Source: Psychrobacter sp. FME6
GTDB lineage: Bacteria > Pseudomonadota > Gammaproteobacteria > Pseudomonadales > Moraxellaceae
DNA length: 56,350 nucleotides
Assembly (NCBI RefSeq): GCF_014861365.1
Contig: NZ_RRYW01000008.1
Span: 1-56,350, forward strand
Reading direction: 5' to 3'
Shown piece after piece: positions 1 through 8,922 of the stretch; the stretch's first letter is position 1, and each line of letters begins with the position of its first letter. The translations under genes and the position numbers were made by a program. The notes beneath the pieces are model-generated. The model made no database searches, had not been told where the DNA came from, and was given only the letters and a program-made list of their open reading frames with translations.

Positions 1-481
1 CTTGCACCAACTCACAGGTGTTGATGTTGTATAGGGCTAAATTATAGCTATCCCACACATCAATAGTGAGTTTTTTACCTTTAGCGAGGCTTAGCTGAAT
101 GGTAGATTTAAGGCTTTTTTTACCTGATTGACGGGTTGCTAGGTGTTTAATGGCGGTCTTTTTAAACGGTATCCAACCTAAGTTTCTGCGTTTGGCTTTA
201 GGATTATTGGTACGCCAGTTGAGTTTGGCTTTTTTAAACTGCTTACGAGATTTGGTATGGATTTCCGCCACTGCTTGCAAGGTTTGGCTGTGCAGATTTA
301 GGTATTCACCCGCACCTTTGGTGTAAGCTGCTAAGTCGTAGGCCGAAAAGAATTTGCCGGTACGTTGAAGGTGCTTAAAACTAAGCTCATTGACGTAGTT
401 CCAGACAAAGTTAACCGACCCAGCCAAGATATTTAGCTGATTGGTGTGTTTGTCTTTGATGCGTAATTTGAGCGTTTTCAT
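1..481 (-). CDS. tnpB: TnpB-type IS200/IS605 OrfB protein, N-terminal part (runs off the left edge)
   Basis: This reading frame starts with ATG at 481 and stays open for about 160 codons to the window edge. It begins MKTLKLRIKDKHTNQLN and continues with NFVWNYVNELSFKHL, the usual opening of OrfB/TnpB proteins of IS200/IS605-type elements (N-terminal wedge/helical region). TnpB is known as an RNA-guided DNA nuclease acting with an omega RNA encoded at the 3' end of the element. The catalytic RuvC residues, the zinc finger and any omega RNA would lie left of this window, so activity cannot be judged. No TnpA (Y1 transposase) is visible upstream. A 74-codon frame overlaps the start by ATGA but resembles nothing I recognise. 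Confidence 0.75.
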   Translation of the reverse strand, partial: MKTLKLRIKDKHTNQLNILAGSVNFVWNYVNELSFKHLQRTGKFFSAYDLAAYTKGAGEYLNLHSQTLQAVAEIHTKSRKQFKKAKLNWRTNNPKAKRRNLGWIPFKKTAIKHLATRQSGKKSLKSTIQLSLAKGKKLTIDVWDSYNLALYNINTCELVQ

Positions 482-836
482 GGGGTAATTATGGTCTCAA
501 TGAGTGTGGTTATCAAGGTGGTGTCAATGCGAGATGACAACGGTTGACGCCTGATATCCACGCCATAGAAGGACGTGGTTTTACGGCGCTTTTTGATAAA
601 TGGGGATTTGTCGAACAGCTTCTTTATCGCTGATAGCTTATATACACACAAACGCTTGAGTGGTTTAACTGATAATAATAATGAAAATGCCAACCTGCTC
701 ATTATTGCCTATCAATATTTTAGTTTTCTAATACCTGTTTTTACCATAAAAAATACCGCTACACATATGAGCGGTATTTTTGTGTCTGGATTTTATGGCT
801 TTTTAAGACAACAATCTAAAAATAAAAATCAAAAAT
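482..836. other. Spacer between tnpB and the L,D-transpeptidase
   Basis: Apart from the terminator at 748-781 I see no gene here. The two short open frames on opposite strands (about 575-868 and 478-702) have no recognisable family and no convincing ribosome-binding site. The outer end of the tnpB element must lie in this stretch, but its boundary is not visible by eye. Confidence 0.5.
748..781 (-). terminator. Rho-independent terminator downstream of the L,D-transpeptidase
   Basis: There is a perfect 11-bp stem (750-760 with 770-780, AAAATACCGCT arm) and a 9-nt loop, flanked by A and T runs, so it could work on both strands. It lies about 56 bp beyond the L,D-transpeptidase stop and separates that gene from the tnpB element. 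Confidence 0.7.
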
Positions 837-2051
837 TTATTGGAATTCCACAGTCGCACCATCTTTGATAACACCTAAGAGCGATAACGCATCCCAGTTG
901 GTTAAACGTATGCAACCTGCTGACGCTTGGCGGCTAATGCGATCAGGGTCTGGTGAACCATGAATACCATACGAAGGTTTACTCAGACCAATCCATACCG
1001 AGCCTACTGGGTTATTAGGCCCTGGTGGAAGAATAGATTTGCTACCATCATCAGCTGTATAAGTATAGTTGGGCTCATGGACTTTCACTTCGACCGTATG
1101 AGTGCCTGTTGGCGACGGCGTTGCGGTGCTACCTACTGTGGTCGGATAGCTGGCAATCAAATTGTCTTGGTCATCATAAGCATATAAAGTTTCAGTGGCT
1201 TTATCAGCGACTACTCGGCTGACAGGCTTGGTATTAGGGTTACCTGGATTATAAACAGTGATGGTCTCGCCCGCAGTAAAACTGGCGTTAGGGTTCAGTG
1301 TCTTGAGATATTTCTCGCTGATGTGGAATTTCTCCGCCAGCCCCTCTGTAATACGCTCATAATACATCCCATCGAGCTTGGCTTTTGCATCAGTATCAGC
1401 AGGTATCTTTGTGGTTTTGATATTGACGTCCGACTCACTTAGCTGATAACTCACTAGAACTGGTTGTGCTGTAAGCTGCTCATCCTTAGTCAATACTTGC
1501 CATGTCTCGCTATTTAACGTATCAGTCACCGCTAAACCATTTGTTTTTTGAAATGCTTGCATGGCTTTTCTGGTATTTTCACCCCAATAACCATCAATAT
1601 GACCAACACCATTATGATGCCAATTTAATAATGCTTGCAATTTTGTACCCGTACTGCGGTCAATCTCGCTACCTGCTGTCCAAGTAGCGGCATTAACTTT
1701 TTGGGCAACTTCTGGCAAATTGTCTGTCGTATATTTTATCGTAGGTAGTAGTTTATTCAGTGACGTTGCTGTCTGGCTATCGCCTGTTAGCTTTTGACTG
1801 ACCTCATTGGTCACCGGACTACTGTCTTTTATCGCACTGCCGTCTTTTATCGCACTGCTGTCTCTTATCGCACCCCTGTCTTTTATCTCACTGCTATTTT
1901 TTACCATATTAGTAGCGACGTTACGATCAATACTCATGCTATCCGTAGTATTTTTACCATCAGTGGTTGCGGCCACACTATGACCCATAAAAACTGCCGT
2001 TGATAGACCAATAACAGCTATCGCTCTGCTAATCTTCGTTAATTTATACAT
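837..2051 (-). CDS. Secreted L,D-transpeptidase (YkuD) with peptidoglycan-binding domain
   Basis: The protein has 404 aa. An N-terminal signal peptide (KISRAIAVIGLSTAVFMGHSVAA) is followed by a Ser/Lys/Asp-rich spacer with a six-residue repeat. A PG_binding_1-like region follows at about residues 125-190 (LNWHHNGVGHIDGYWGENT), then a LysM-like linker and a C-terminal YkuD domain. The catalytic signature is intact: His364 in YGIHGSPD and Cys380 in SAGCIRLTNWD. YkuD enzymes form 3-3 peptidoglycan cross-links or attach proteins to peptidoglycan in the periplasm by a Cys acyl intermediate. It is monocistronic, with its own terminator at 748-781. Which reaction this paralogue performs cannot be read from the sequence. 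Confidence 0.9.
   Translation of the reverse strand: MYKLTKISRAIAVIGLSTAVFMGHSVAATTDGKNTTDSMSIDRNVATNMVKNSSEIKDRGAIRDSSAIKDGSAIKDSSPVTNEVSQKLTGDSQTATSLNKLLPTIKYTTDNLPEVAQKVNAATWTAGSEIDRSTGTKLQALLNWHHNGVGHIDGYWGENTRKAMQAFQKTNGLAVTDTLNSETWQVLTKDEQLTAQPVLVSYQLSESDVNIKTTKIPADTDAKAKLDGMYYERITEGLAEKFHISEKYLKTLNPNASFTAGETITVYNPGNPNTKPVSRVVADKATETLYAYDDQDNLIASYPTTVGSTATPSPTGTHTVEVKVHEPNYTYTADDGSKSILPPGPNNPVGSVWIGLSKPSYGIHGSPDPDRISRQASAGCIRLTNWDALSLLGVIKDGATVEFQ
1822..1893 (-). repeat. Four 18-bp tandem units coding for a six-residue repeat
   Basis: Units at 1822-1839, 1840-1857, 1858-1875 and 1876-1893 are near-identical (CTGTCTTTTATCGCACTG type). They encode the hexapeptide series GAIRDS, SAIKDG, SAIKDS in the spacer after the signal peptide of the L,D-transpeptidase. 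The unit is a multiple of three, so copy-number change would lengthen or shorten the spacer without a frameshift. Confidence 0.8.
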
Positions 2052-2371
2052 ATTATGTCCCTAATGTTTAAAAAAAAATTTTATAAAAGTAATTCTTCTT
2101 TTATGATTTGGCCGTCAAGGCTTGTTATTTTGAGTTTTAATGCTTTAATAGCCGATTTTGCTAGGATAAGGTTTTTACCACTATTTTTTTGCAGCAGTCA
2201 TTTATCTTTCTAGTCGTTTATGTGCTGTTAATAATGTCATATCCCCCTGTGAGGATATAACAGCTTTATGTTAATAAAACCCTTGTCCTGCGGTGTCTGT
2301 GTTAAAAAAGGTACTTTTTTGGGAGTATCTGGTTTAGTGTGTTACCGTTAGCAAATTTTTCAATCAAGCAC
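2052..2371. other. Spacer upstream of the L,D-transpeptidase
   Basis: This AT-rich non-coding stretch should hold the L,D-transpeptidase promoter on the minus strand. No gene or clear RNA structure was found in it apart from the leuB terminator that follows. Confidence 0.5.
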
Positions 2372-2408
2372 AAAAAAACCCATAACTTTCTCAGCAAGTT
2401 ATGGGTTT
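2372..2408 (-). terminator. Rho-independent terminator of leuB
   Basis: A perfect 13-bp stem pairs 2376-2388 (AAACCCATAACTT) with 2396-2408 around a 7-nt loop. On the minus strand it is followed by a run of Ts (complement of 2372-2378). It lies about 60 bp past the leuB stop. Confidence 0.85.
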
Positions 2409-2465
2409 ATCACTATAAGTATTTAAAAAATCAGCTCATATTAACGCAGTGTCTAGCGGTGTCTA

Positions 2466-3569
2466 TTAGACCAGTTTGGCCAATACCGCCTGACCTATTT
2501 CTTTACAGCCCACTTGCTTGAGGCCAGCTTCACTATTATCCAAAATATCTACAGTGCGTAGACCGTCGTCTAGGACGTCGCTTACCGCTTGCTCAATCGC
2601 TTGCGCGGCTTCTTCTTGCTTAAAGGTATAACGCAGCATCATGGCAACCGATAAAATAGTTGCTAATGGATTGGCCTTATCTTGCCCTGCGATATCAGGC
2701 GCTGAACCATGACATGGCTCGTACATCCCTTTACCAGCTTCATCAAGACTTGCTGATGGTAGCATACCGATAGAGCCTGTGAGCATCGCCGCTTCATCAG
2801 ATAAGATATCACCGAACATATTGCCCGTTACCATGACATCGAACTGTTTAGGGTCTTTGATCAACTGCATGCACGCATTGTCAGCATACATATGCGATAA
2901 AGCCACATCGCTATAATCTGCTTGCTGCATCTCAATCATGGTTTGCTTCCACAGCTCGGTAACTTCTAAGACATTTGCCTTATCCACTGAGCACACTTTT
3001 GCTGCCGTACCTGCTGCTTGCGCCCGTGTTTTCGCCAAGTCAAAAGCCACCTTGCCGATACGCTTAATCTCGCTAGTACTATACACCATAGTGTTATAGC
3101 CTTGCTGCTCACCGTTTTCTAGGGTACGGATACCACGTGGCTCACCAAAATAGATACCGCCAGTCAGCTCACGAACGATCAGCAAATCTAAGCCTGAGAT
3201 AATCTCAGGCTTGATGCTTGAGGCATTGGCAAGCTGCGGATAAAGCTTCGCCACACGCAGGTTAGCAAATAGACCTAACTCACCACGGATTTTAAGCAGA
3301 CCACGCTCAGGACGCTTACTGCGTTCGATACCATCCCATTTTGGACCACCAACGGCTCCTAATAACACAGCATCTGCTGCGCGGGCACGGGCTAACGTCT
3401 CATCTGGCAAAGGCTCGCCAGTTGCATCGATAGCCACACCGCCAATCAATCCAGACTCCAGTGTCAAATCTAACGCAAACTTTTGATTGACCGCATTGAG
3501 CACATCAATGGCTTGAGTCATGATCTCAGGGCCGATACCATCGCCCGCTAATGTTAAAATCGTTGCCAT
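2466..3569 (-). CDS. leuB: 3-isopropylmalate dehydrogenase
   Basis: The protein has 367 aa, the usual LeuB length. It oxidatively decarboxylates 3-isopropylmalate to 2-oxoisocaproate with NAD+, the third step of leucine synthesis, in the cytoplasm. Visible family features are the N-terminal [10 protein letters not shown], the substrate-loop motif [14 protein letters not shown], the metal/substrate region [10 protein letters not shown] and [12 protein letters not shown], and the NAD-binding stretch [10 protein letters not shown]. It is the last gene of the minus-strand run leuC-orf-leuD-orf-leuB and is followed by a strong terminator. A 140-bp gap to the preceding lipoprotein gene leaves room for a separate promoter. 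Confidence 0.97.
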   Translation of the reverse strand: MATILTLAGDGIGPEIMTQAIDVLNAVNQKFALDLTLESGLIGGVAIDATGEPLPDETLARARAADAVLLGAVGGPKWDGIERSKRPERGLLKIRGELGLFANLRVAKLYPQLANASSIKPEIISGLDLLIVRELTGGIYFGEPRGIRTLENGEQQGYNTMVYSTSEIKRIGKVAFDLAKTRAQAAGTAAKVCSVDKANVLEVTELWKQTMIEMQQADYSDVALSHMYADNACMQLIKDPKQFDVMVTGNMFGDILSDEAAMLTGSIGMLPSASLDEAGKGMYEPCHGSAPDIAGQDKANPLATILSVAMMLRYTFKQEEAAQAIEQAVSDVLDDGLRTVDILDNSEAGLKQVGCKEIGQAVLAKLV

Positions 3570-3709
3570 ACTGGTCCTTTTGAATAGTTTTTATTAACTT
3601 AGGTGGTTTTTTATTGATTTATTATCGCCAAATATAGCTAATGGCTTAAAAAAATGCTTTAAAAATCAATGTTTTAAAAACCAATGTATCGATGACGACA
3701 CTTTAGCTC

Positions 3710-4447
3710 TTATACTTTAGCCTTTTTGGCTTTAGAGGTCGCTGGTACTGTCTTATTCATACTGGCTTCTACAAACTCACCCTGATGCTCGGTGCCCAGC
3801 TCTTTACAGAATCGGCGCTGTACCTGATTACCTTGTAATAGCTCAATACATAAAGGCTCAGGTGATGCTGTGTCAAGCAAGCTACCAGAGCTTTCACGAG
3901 ACTTTTCTTGATAAGCGCGTAATTGGTATGTACCTGCCTCGACAAAATCATGAATCATCGCAAAACGTTCGACATAACCCACGTTATTCTCTGGATAAAA
4001 ATTGACATGTATTTCACGCTTGGCAGGTTTTACTCGAGCATAATAATTGGTCAGTCCTGGCATACCAGATGCTGATAATGGCACAATTTTTATCGAGTTT
4101 TTATTGGCCAATGGGGTCATATCCATCTTTATAGACTCTTGCGAAATAGGCGCTTGCGAACGCTCATTATTAACCTCTTTCATCGCGACCAGCATACTAG
4201 CATTGAAGGGTTTGTGTGTATCAGGCGCAATCACCAGAGTGCGGTCTATTTGTACAATCTCACAGTGATAAGTGCCTATACAAGCAAGATTTACTTCACC
4301 ATCGACAGCTTGAATATTCCCTGCCCACACCTTTGCTTCCTCGGCTTCATCTATTTTCTGATAACCAGTTAATAGCTGACAGCCTGATAGCAATAAGCTT
4401 GCAGTAACAACAGTACTGGTCCATAAAGCATAACGTTTTTTATTCAT
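3710..4447 (-). CDS. Predicted lipoprotein of unknown function
   Basis: The protein has 245 aa. Its N-terminus is a lipoprotein signal (MNKKRYALWTSTVVTASLL) ending in the lipobox LSGC, so the mature protein begins at a lipidated Cys at about residue 23. The mature part is mixed and polar, with a few Cys residues (ACIGTYHCEIVQ near residue 60; PLCIELL and RRFCKEL near the C-terminus) that could form periplasmic disulfides. It ends in a basic Lys/Ala tail (KAKKAKV). I do not recognise the family. It sits between leuD and leuB on the same strand, which suggests co-transcription but gives no obvious role in leucine synthesis. Confidence 0.75.
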   Translation of the reverse strand: MNKKRYALWTSTVVTASLLLSGCQLLTGYQKIDEAEEAKVWAGNIQAVDGEVNLACIGTYHCEIVQIDRTLVIAPDTHKPFNASMLVAMKEVNNERSQAPISQESIKMDMTPLANKNSIKIVPLSASGMPGLTNYYARVKPAKREIHVNFYPENNVGYVERFAMIHDFVEAGTYQLRAYQEKSRESSGSLLDTASPEPLCIELLQGNQVQRRFCKELGTEHQGEFVEASMNKTVPATSKAKKAKV

Positions 4448-4587
4448 AATGGCGGCTACTATTCATAAGAGAGATAATAAAAGTTTGTCAAAACTACCCT
4501 TCATTTTAGCCAGTTCACCGCCATAACTCAACGCTGCATTGCTACTGTTGAGCGATTTTATGAGCAGCGACCTATATATTGGTCAAA

Positions 4588-5238
4588 CTAAGCGTGTACT
4601 TCATTAAATATCCATGGTGTTTTTTGCATCATTTTATGCTCATAACCTTTAATAGCATCACTATGCTGTAAAGTCAGGCCGATATCATCGAGACCATTTA
4701 GCAAGCAATGCTTACGAAAGTCGTCGACCTCAAAGGCATATTCTTCACCCGTTGGTGTAATGACCACTTGACGCTCTAGATCTGCTGTTAGCTCGTAACC
4801 TTCATTAGCAAAGGTAGCTTTCATTAAGGTATCAACGATTTCCTCGTCCAATGCAATTGGGAGCATACCGTTTTTAAAGCAGTTATTATAAAAAATATCT
4901 GCAAAACTTGGGGCGATTACCGTACGAAAGCCGTATTCAGACAACGCCCAAGGCGCATGCTCACGACTAGAGCCACAACCAAAGTTTCTACGCGCCAGTA
5001 AAATATTAGCACCTTTATACCGTGGCTGATTTAAAACAAAATCTGGATTGATTACTCGCGTGCTGTTGTCTTGACCCGGATAACCTTCATCAAGATAACG
5101 CCAATCATCAAATAAATTGACACCAAATCCAGTACGTTTAATGGATTTCAAAAACTGTTTTGCAATAATTTGATCGGTATCGACGTTTGCGCGATCAAGT
5201 GGGCAAACGATACCCGTTTGGGTGTTATAAGCTTGCAT
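4588..5238 (-). CDS. leuD: 3-isopropylmalate dehydratase small subunit
   Basis: The protein has 216 aa. It forms the isopropylmalate isomerase with LeuC, interconverting 2- and 3-isopropylmalate. The aconitase-swivel hallmarks are the N-terminal [17 protein letters not shown], the loop [15 protein letters not shown] that contacts substrate, and [17 protein letters not shown]. The start at MQAYNTQTG fits the family. It lies downstream of leuC, separated by a small exported-protein gene rather than directly adjacent as in many bacteria. Confidence 0.96.
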   Translation of the reverse strand: MQAYNTQTGIVCPLDRANVDTDQIIAKQFLKSIKRTGFGVNLFDDWRYLDEGYPGQDNSTRVINPDFVLNQPRYKGANILLARRNFGCGSSREHAPWALSEYGFRTVIAPSFADIFYNNCFKNGMLPIALDEEIVDTLMKATFANEGYELTADLERQVVITPTGEEYAFEVDDFRKHCLLNGLDDIGLTLQHSDAIKGYEHKMMQKTPWIFNEVHA

Positions 5239-5284
5239 GGTTTTTCCTTAAAATATCGATTACTAACGTAAATTTCCTAGCTGC

Positions 5285-5749
5285 TTAATGAAGCTCAAAA
5301 GAGCGTGCCATTTGTTTAACAATACTTGTCATTTTAGTTTTTTCACTCTCAGGATAGTTCAGATGTAATACTACTTCCTGACCATTATTAACCTTAATAA
5401 CATGATAGAAAACTTGACCATCCTCTCTATAGCCACTTACCGTATAGGTTTTATCTTTTAACCGCTCGTAAGTAACTGTCATGCCTGTTTTATATCGATG
5501 CTGCTTTTCTTTCAGATAATCACTATCTGTATAAAAGAAGACATTTGGTGTATTACTCCCAAAGACCAAAATAGTGGCATTGGAGTTGGGCAACTTAAAA
5601 TGACGACCATCACCATTATCCGCTTCTGGCAACCATTTCAATTGATTTGGCACATCGACACAATAGGCAAATCTTCCATTACAGTAATCACGAGCCATCG
5701 CTAGCTGAGAGCTGCTCAATAAGCAAAATAAAACAAGCAGCCTCTTCAT
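5285..5749 (-). CDS. Small periplasmic protein of unknown function
   Basis: The protein has 154 aa with a Sec signal peptide (MKRLLVLFCLLSSSQLAMA, cleavage likely before RDYCNG). The mature part is about 135 aa with an early Cys pair (DYCNGRFAYCVDVP), which probably forms a disulfide, and a mixed beta-rich pattern with several Tyr and Asn residues. I do not recognise the family. It lies 24 bp after leuC and 46 bp before leuD on the same strand, so it is very likely co-transcribed with both. Nothing in it suggests a catalytic role in leucine synthesis. Confidence 0.75.
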   Translation of the reverse strand: MKRLLVLFCLLSSSQLAMARDYCNGRFAYCVDVPNQLKWLPEADNGDGRHFKLPNSNATILVFGSNTPNVFFYTDSDYLKEKQHRYKTGMTVTYERLKDKTYTVSGYREDGQVFYHVIKVNNGQEVVLHLNYPESEKTKMTSIVKQMARSFELH

Positions 5750-5773
5750 CTTTGTGCTCTATACAACTGTAAA

Positions 5774-7192
5774 TTAAAACGTCCGTACATCTACAAAGTG
5801 ACCCGCTAGCGCTGCCGCTGCCGCCATCGCTGGACTGACCAAATGCGTACGACCGCCAGCGCCTTGACGACCTTCAAAGTTACGGTTTGAGGTCGAAGCG
5901 CATTGCTCCCCTGGCTCAAGCTTATCGGCATTCATCGCCAGACACATTGAGCAGCCCGGCTCACGCCATTCAAAACCCGCCTCGGTAAACAAAACATCCA
6001 AACCTTCTGCCTCTGCTTGCAACTTCACTTGACCAGAGCCTGCGACAACGATGGCTTCTTTCACAGTATCGGCAACTTTACGACCTTTGATGACCGCGGC
6101 GGCATCACGCAAATCTTCGATACGCGAGTTGGTACATGAGCCAATGAAAATACGATCCAGCTGGATATCGGTGATTTTTTGACCAGCTTCTAGACCCATA
6201 TAGGTATAAGCGCGTAACCAGCCCTCTTCTTGCGCTTCGTCTGCAGCTTGGTCAGGGGTTGGCACTGACTGGGTGATATCGACGACCATCTCAGGTGATG
6301 TGCCCCAAGACACTTGCGGGGCTATTTCGCTACCATCAATCTCAACGATGGTGTCAAATACTGCATCATCATCTGAATAAAGTGTGCGCCAGTAAGCTTC
6401 TGCTTGCTCCCACTGTTCAGCGGTTGGGGCATATGGACGACCTTTGACGTAATCAATAGTAGTGTCATCAACCGCAACCATACCGACGCGAGCACCTGCC
6501 TCAATCGCCATATTACAGACAGTCATCCGTCCTTCCATGCTCATATCTTCGAATACTTGTCCAGCAAATTCGATGGCGTGACCTGTGCCGCCAGCCGTGC
6601 CAATATGCGCGATAATAGCCAGCACCACGTCCTTTGAGGTCACGCCAGCACCAAGCTTGCCGTTAACGCGGACTTGCATGTTTTTCATTTTTTTGGCGAT
6701 CAAGCACTGAGTGGCCAATACATGCTCAACCTCTGATGTGCCGATACCATGTGCCAAGCAGCCGAGCGCGCCGTGGGTCGCGGTATGCGAGTCACCACAA
6801 ACGACGGTCATACCGGGCAAGACCAAGCCTTGCTCAGGGCCGACTACGTGCAAGATACCTTGACGGGCATCATTAATGGTAAATTCAGCGATATTAAATT
6901 TGGCACAGTTGTCGTCCAATGTCACTACTTGCAAGCGTGACACCTTGTCTTTAATACCAGGTACACCTTCTAGGCGCTCTTTGGTCACTGTTGGCACATT
7001 ATGGTCAGGGCTGGCGATATTGGCTGACAGCCGCCATGGCGCTCGATTGGCCAACTCCAAACCTTCAAAAGCTTGCGGGCTCGTCACTTCATGTAGCAGA
7101 TGGCGGTCGATATAAATCAGGCTCGAACCATCATCACGCTTAGTGACTTCGTGAGCGTTCCAAAGTTTGTCATATAACGTTTGACCAGCCAT
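5774..7192 (-). CDS. leuC: 3-isopropylmalate dehydratase large subunit
   Basis: The protein has 472 aa, typical for bacterial LeuC. This is the [4Fe-4S] aconitase-fold subunit of isopropylmalate isomerase, the second step of leucine synthesis. The cluster cysteines are visible in [13 protein letters not shown] and [11 protein letters not shown]. Other hallmarks are [14 protein letters not shown] and [20 protein letters not shown]. It is the first gene of the minus-strand leu run and faces a divergently transcribed LysR-type regulator across a 382-bp spacer, the usual arrangement for a LysR-controlled operon. Confidence 0.97.
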   Translation of the reverse strand: MAGQTLYDKLWNAHEVTKRDDGSSLIYIDRHLLHEVTSPQAFEGLELANRAPWRLSANIASPDHNVPTVTKERLEGVPGIKDKVSRLQVVTLDDNCAKFNIAEFTINDARQGILHVVGPEQGLVLPGMTVVCGDSHTATHGALGCLAHGIGTSEVEHVLATQCLIAKKMKNMQVRVNGKLGAGVTSKDVVLAIIAHIGTAGGTGHAIEFAGQVFEDMSMEGRMTVCNMAIEAGARVGMVAVDDTTIDYVKGRPYAPTAEQWEQAEAYWRTLYSDDDAVFDTIVEIDGSEIAPQVSWGTSPEMVVDITQSVPTPDQAADEAQEEGWLRAYTYMGLEAGQKITDIQLDRIFIGSCTNSRIEDLRDAAAVIKGRKVADTVKEAIVVAGSGQVKLQAEAEGLDVLFTEAGFEWREPGCSMCLAMNADKLEPGEQCASTSNRNFEGRQGAGGRTHLVSPAMAAAAALAGHFVDVRTF

Positions 7193-7341
7193 GTTGCTAT
7201 CCTCATTGGTTGCTAATTGCTTAGTTTTTCACTTACTTGTATGTTTCGCCTGCTTCTGTGTCTCGTATTCTTACTAGGACGTGAGCTAGAATTTGGCTCA
7301 ACGCTGTTCATAATATAAACATCGCTTGGCATAATTCTATA

Positions 7342-7357
7342 GTTATTACTGAATAAC
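7342..7357. promoter_or_regulatory. Dyad in the leuC/lysR divergent spacer, possible LysR-type operator
   Basis: GTTATT-ACTG-AATAAC is a perfect 16-bp dyad in the spacer between leuC and the divergent lysR (7193-7574). LysR regulators bind short AT-rich dyads of the T-N11-A kind in such positions. The rest of the spacer is AT-rich, holds no gene, and shows no leucine-rich leader peptide that would indicate attenuation. Confidence 0.3.
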
Positions 7358-7574
7358 GGTTAAAAAATAAGCTTTATATCGCGACTTACGCCGTAAATAT
7401 AATAAATATGTCACAATACGTCTCGATGTCTTGTGATTATAGCAGGCTAATTCTATAATAATAATTGATGATTTCTTTCTAGACACAAACTTTTATTTCT
7501 AATACATTATTTATCATATCCGCCAACTTTTATTTATAGCTCGCTAAGTAACCCAAGTTACTAAGGAAACTCGT

Positions 7575-8438
7575 TTGAACACCACAAATTTGACGACATT
7601 CGTCACCGTTATGCACACAGGCAGTATCTCAGGCGCAGCAGAAAAGCTGTTTATCACTCAGCCTGCCGTCAGTAAACGCATCAAAAATTTGGAAGATGAG
7701 TTTAACATTACTTTGTTTGATACGGTAGGTCGTGGAATTGTCCCAACCCAAGCGGCTAGTGAGATGCTCCCTCATGCCAAGCGCTGGCTTGAAGACTATG
7801 AAAACTTCAAAATAAACCTGCAGCACTCTCAGCACATTGTGTCTGGTAAGCTGGTCATCGGCACCAGCCACCATATCGGTCTGCATCACCTAGCGCCTGT
7901 ACTCAAACACTTTATTCAAGCCTATCCTGCCGTCCAATTAGAAGTTCACTTTGTCGATTCAGAAAAGGCGCATAAAGCCGTGCTGGATGGTGATTTATCA
8001 TTGGCCTTTGTCACGCTGCCACCAGTTTATGATAAACGCTTGACCTATCACACGCTGTGGTCAGACCCACTTTACTTTATGACGGGCACGCTATCGCCTT
8101 TAGCGACCAAATCCAAAGTGACTTTAGAGCAATTGGCACGTTACCCTGCTATTTTGCCATCAGCCAATACCTTTACCAGTCAAATTACCTTGGCTGAGTT
8201 TGCCAAGCACAACCTAAAGCCTTATGCCACGATGAGCACCAATCCACTCGAGTCTATCCGTATGTTAGTTTCTGTGGGACTCGGCTGGTCAGTATTACCT
8301 CAAACCATGATCAGTCAGGACTTAGAACGTATCGACATGGCAGACAACATTGAACTGCAGCGCTATTTAGGTGTGGTCATCAATCCGAAACTGACACAAT
8401 CTAGCAGTGTTACTGCCTTACTTGCTCCTATTGAATAA
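7575..8438 (+). CDS. LysR-family transcriptional regulator, divergent from leuC
   Basis: The protein has 287 aa. The N-terminal winged HTH (residues 1-60) has the classic LysR pattern FVTVMHTGSISGAAEKLF and TQPAVSKRIKNLE. It is followed by the two-lobed periplasmic-binding-like effector domain (about 90-285). The start is a TTG at 7575, supported by TAAGGAAAC a few bases upstream and by the expected family start. A promoter-like position next to leuC suggests that it controls the leu genes, perhaps with an isopropylmalate-type coinducer as in other leu-linked LysR proteins; this is inference from position. The long 3' spacer means it is probably monocistronic. Confidence 0.88.
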   Translation: MNTTNLTTFVTVMHTGSISGAAEKLFITQPAVSKRIKNLEDEFNITLFDTVGRGIVPTQAASEMLPHAKRWLEDYENFKINLQHSQHIVSGKLVIGTSHHIGLHHLAPVLKHFIQAYPAVQLEVHFVDSEKAHKAVLDGDLSLAFVTLPPVYDKRLTYHTLWSDPLYFMTGTLSPLATKSKVTLEQLARYPAILPSANTFTSQITLAEFAKHNLKPYATMSTNPLESIRMLVSVGLGWSVLPQTMISQDLERIDMADNIELQRYLGVVINPKLTQSSSVTALLAPIE

Positions 8439-8467
8439 AAGTCATTAGAGTCTTCTAGACCGTTTCC

Positions 8468-8518
8468 AAGAGCGCCTTGCATTTTAAAAAGTACTGAATT
8501 CGCAATTAAGGCGCTCTT
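8468..8518. promoter_or_regulatory. 11-bp inverted repeat just upstream of a -10-like hexamer
   Basis: AAGAGCGCCTT (8468-8478) is repeated in inverted form at 8508-8518. A perfect TATAAT follows at 8523-8528, with a 4/6 match to -35 (TTCGCA, 8499-8504) 18 bp upstream. The 29-nt loop and the absence of a T run make a terminator unlikely. It could be an operator for the transcript proposed at 8535-8831 or a weak hairpin closing the lysR mRNA. Confidence 0.35.
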
Positions 8519-8534
8519 ACGTTATAATACGCCT

Positions 8535-8831
8535 GACGTTATTTCTATAACAAAAACTTACTATAACCACACTGATATACATATATTGAACACTTCGAGT
8601 AAGATATGATGGCTAGCAGTAGGGTTTTATTTAATGGTTTTAAATGATTGGTTATATAGGCGGCTGATATTAGTATTTAATTGGCAGATGCGAGCAATCA
8701 AGTTAAGCAGGTAATGCTCTTATTGCTCAAAGCACTACTGATAAGTATTGGCCCTAAAACAGCATCAATCATATAAAACTAACAGAAGATATTGAATAAA
8801 AGCCATTATGTCCTACTTAATGGCTTTTTTT
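8535..8831 (+). ncRNA. Candidate small RNA between lysR and putP
   Basis: The 484-bp spacer 8439-8922 contains no ORF of note, but it has a TATAAT hexamer at 8523-8528 and a strong intrinsic terminator at 8798-8831. Together these would define a free transcript of roughly 290-300 nt. I do not recognise the sequence as a known RNA family. The alternative is that the terminator simply ends a long lysR 3' UTR. Transcript ends are estimates. Confidence 0.22.
8798..8831 (+). terminator. Rho-independent terminator upstream of putP
   Basis: The 11-bp stem AAAAGCCATTA/TAATGGCTTTT (8798-8808 with 8818-8828) is followed by a T run to 8831. It lies 360 bp after lysR and 92 bp before putP, so it insulates putP from upstream transcription. 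Confidence 0.8.
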
Positions 8832-8922
8832 GTCTTTAGATATTGTTTTGGGTATCGTCTTGTAAGACTTAATTTTCTCGTTAAAAATAATGACAGCCAA
8901 CAACATTGGTTAAGGATTTTAT

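Noticed and set aside
478-702. 74-aa frame overlapping the tnpB start by ATGA
   Set aside because: The overlap suggests coupling, but the sequence matches no TnpA or recombinase pattern and has no clear ribosome-binding site.
575-868. 97-aa plus-strand frame next to the tnpB element
   Set aside because: It runs through a terminator hairpin and into the 3' end of the L,D-transpeptidase on the other strand, and has no family resemblance.
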